Assembly (NCBI GenBank): GCA_016194905.1
Contig: JACQAP010000019.1
Coordinates: 62,001-126,000, forward strand
Length of the DNA: 64,000 nucleotides
Direction: 5' to 3'
From: Betaproteobacteria bacterium
GTDB taxonomy: Bacteria > Pseudomonadota > Gammaproteobacteria > Burkholderiales > JACQAP01
Part shown: positions 62,811-64,000 of the stretch, in pieces
Position numbering within the stretch: position 1 is the first letter of the stretch
Layout of the letters: the number at the start of each line of letters is the position of its first letter
The notes under the pieces: generated by a model
Told to the model about the DNA's origin: nothing
The model's database searches: none
The model's input: the letters and a program-made list of their open reading frames with translations, nothing else
Program-made: the position numbers and the translations under genes

Positions 62811-64000
62811 ATGACCAGCGGCACCGCATTCGCCCTAGAAGTCAATCCGAAGCTTCCGCACCAGCTCGTGCGGCTGGAAGAACTCGCCAACAACCTGCTG
62901 TACAGCTGGGACCGGCAGACACGGCTGCTGTTTTCGCGGCTCGACCCGCATCTCTGGGGCGAGGTCGGCCACAACCCGAAAGCTTTCCTCAAGCGCATTG
63001 ACGAGCACAAGCTGGTCGATGCCGCCGACGATCCGGTTTTTCTGGGAAACCTGAACAGAGTGCTGTCGGCATTCGACGTTTATCTGAAGGAACCCCTGCG
63101 CCGCAATGGTTCGGAGTGGCTGCGCAAGAACGATCTCGTCGCCTATTTTTGCGCCGAGTTCGGCTTCCACGAAAGTCTGCCGATCTACTCCGGGGGCCTG
63201 GGCATTCTCGCCGGCGATCATTGCAAGTCGGCGAGCGACATGCACCTGCCCTTGGTCGGCGTGGGACTGCTGTATCGCCAGGGCTATTTTCACCAGACCA
63301 TCGACAGCGAAGGCAACCAGCATGCACTGTACGCCGATTCGGACTTCGAGGATCTTCCCGTTACCCCCTGCCTGTGCACCGACGGATCGGAAGTGCGCGT
63401 CAGCATCGAGTTTCCAGGCAGGAACGTGCAAATCAAGGTGTGGCAGGCGCGCATCGGCCATGTAACGCTCTATCTGCTCGATACCGACCTGGCCGGGAAT
63501 TCTGCGGATGATCGCAATATTACCCACCGCCTGTACGGCGGAGACCGCACCACCCGCATCCAGCAGGAAATCGTGTTGGGCATCGGCGGCGTACGTGCGC
63601 TGACCGAGATGGGCATCAAACCGACGGCGTGGCACATCAACGAAGGACATCCGGCTTTCCTGGTCCTCGAGCGAGCGCGCACACTGGTTGCGCAGGGACT
63701 CAGTTTCGACGCCGCGTCCGAAGCGGTCGCTGCGAATACCGTGTTCACCACGCATACACCTGTTCCCGCAGGACACGATCATTTCAGCACTGAGGCGATC
63801 AGCGCCTACTTCCCGTGGCTGCGCAAACAGCTTGGCCTGACGGAGGAACAGTTTTTTGCATTAGGACTCGTCAACGGGGGACACGAATTCAACATGACCG
63901 CGCTGGCAATCCGCGGTTCGCGCTTTCAGAACGGCGTGAGCCGCACCCACGGCGGCGTATCCTCGCGAATCTGCGCGCCGCTGTGGCCTGAACTCGATCC
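62811..64000 (+). CDS. Alpha-glucan phosphorylase (GlgP-type), 5' part
   Basis: The first 396 codons of a gene that runs off the right edge. The protein begins with the DUF3417 region (HQLVRLEELANNLLYSWDRQ) typical of the short alpha-glucan phosphorylases. It continues with AYFCAEFGFHESLPIYSGGLGILAGDH, WHINEGHPAFLVLER and FTTHTPVPAGHDHF. These enzymes release glucose-1-phosphate from glycogen or maltodextrins with phosphate and PLP. The PLP-lysine region lies outside the window. Confidence 0.92.
   Translation, partial: MTSGTAFALEVNPKLPHQLVRLEELANNLLYSWDRQTRLLFSRLDPHLWGEVGHNPKAFLKRIDEHKLVDAADDPVFLGNLNRVLSAFDVYLKEPLRRNGSEWLRKNDLVAYFCAEFGFHESLPIYSGGLGILAGDHCKSASDMHLPLVGVGLLYRQGYFHQTIDSEGNQHALYADSDFEDLPVTPCLCTDGSEVRVSIEFPGRNVQIKVWQARIGHVTLYLLDTDLAGNSADDRNITHRLYGGDRTTRIQQEIVLGIGGVRALTEMGIKPTAWHINEGHPAFLVLERARTLVAQGLSFDAASEAVAANTVFTTHTPVPAGHDHFSTEAISAYFPWLRKQLGLTEEQFFALGLVNGGHEFNMTALAIRGSRFQNGVSRTHGGVSSRICAPLWPELD

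Overview
The window is a gene-dense stretch of a proteobacterial chromosome, most likely a betaproteobacterium of the Burkholderiales, Nitrosomonadales or Rhodocyclales type. The evidence is gene content: metK beside two LpxL-type acyltransferases, dapF, a DUF484 gene and xerC; ahcY-metF behind a SAH riboswitch; ubiA/ubiD; hslVU; and a liv-type amino-acid uptake system. Gram-negative envelope genes are plentiful (lgt, mtgA, mpl, a tonB-family gene, an outer-membrane barrel). I cannot name the species from sequence alone.

Layout. 1-2.1 kb: branched-chain amino-acid uptake (livH fragment, livJ) and a small cytochrome c. 2.1-14.6 kb: a long minus-strand run. It starts with a hyfB-C-E-F-G-I set whose large subunit has lost the nickel-binding cysteines, and continues through ubiA, an atypical SDR, ubiD and a YyaL-type thioredoxin-fold protein. 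14.6-20.7 kb: recG, ridA, kup, a TPR protein and a DUF429 protein. 20.7-25.6 kb: a lower-GC accessory module. 25.6-26.3 kb: tRNA-Ala(CGC) with duplicated and decayed tRNA sequence and palindromic repeats. 26.3-36 kb: sapC-like, lgt, mtgA, aroE, tonB, an RNB nuclease, a YqiA esterase, an amidase and mpl. 36-46.5 kb: midA-type methyltransferase, a FolM-like reductase, folB, ttcA, an aminotransferase, a decayed tandem SH3/M48 duplication, a CHASE2 cyclase and metF. 46.6-56.3 kb: ahcY, metK, two acyltransferases, GNAT, dapF, DUF484, xerC, rlmI-like and a phosphatase. 56.4-64 kb: FecR protein, a metal-uptake cluster, hslVU and the start of an alpha-glucan phosphorylase.

The most exciting part is 20.8-25.6 kb. 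Four translationally coupled plus-strand genes encode a ubiquitin-like protein, an E2-like protein, a JAMM deconjugase and a two-domain E1. This is the order bilA-bilB-bilC-bilD of the bacterial ubiquitin-like (Bil/ISG15-like) anti-phage systems. Divergent to them is an XRE-HTH/ImmA-type metalloprotease gene followed by a PIN-domain nuclease gene. Two near-consensus sigma70 promoters overlap face to face in the gap, inside an inverted repeat. I read this as one regulated defence module: the four-gene core is known, but I do not know the combination with a PIN nuclease and an ImmA-type regulator to be described. The module ends beside a copy of the 3' end of tRNA-Ala plus its terminator, which suggests tRNA-linked insertion, although no integrase is present.

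Other points: a Ni-free Hyf-like (Ehr-type) ion-pumping complex next to ubiquinone genes; several unrelated families of short inverted-repeat elements in gene gaps; a 37-bp repeat shared by the recG and metF start regions; and a metal ABC transporter with no ATPase gene in the cluster.
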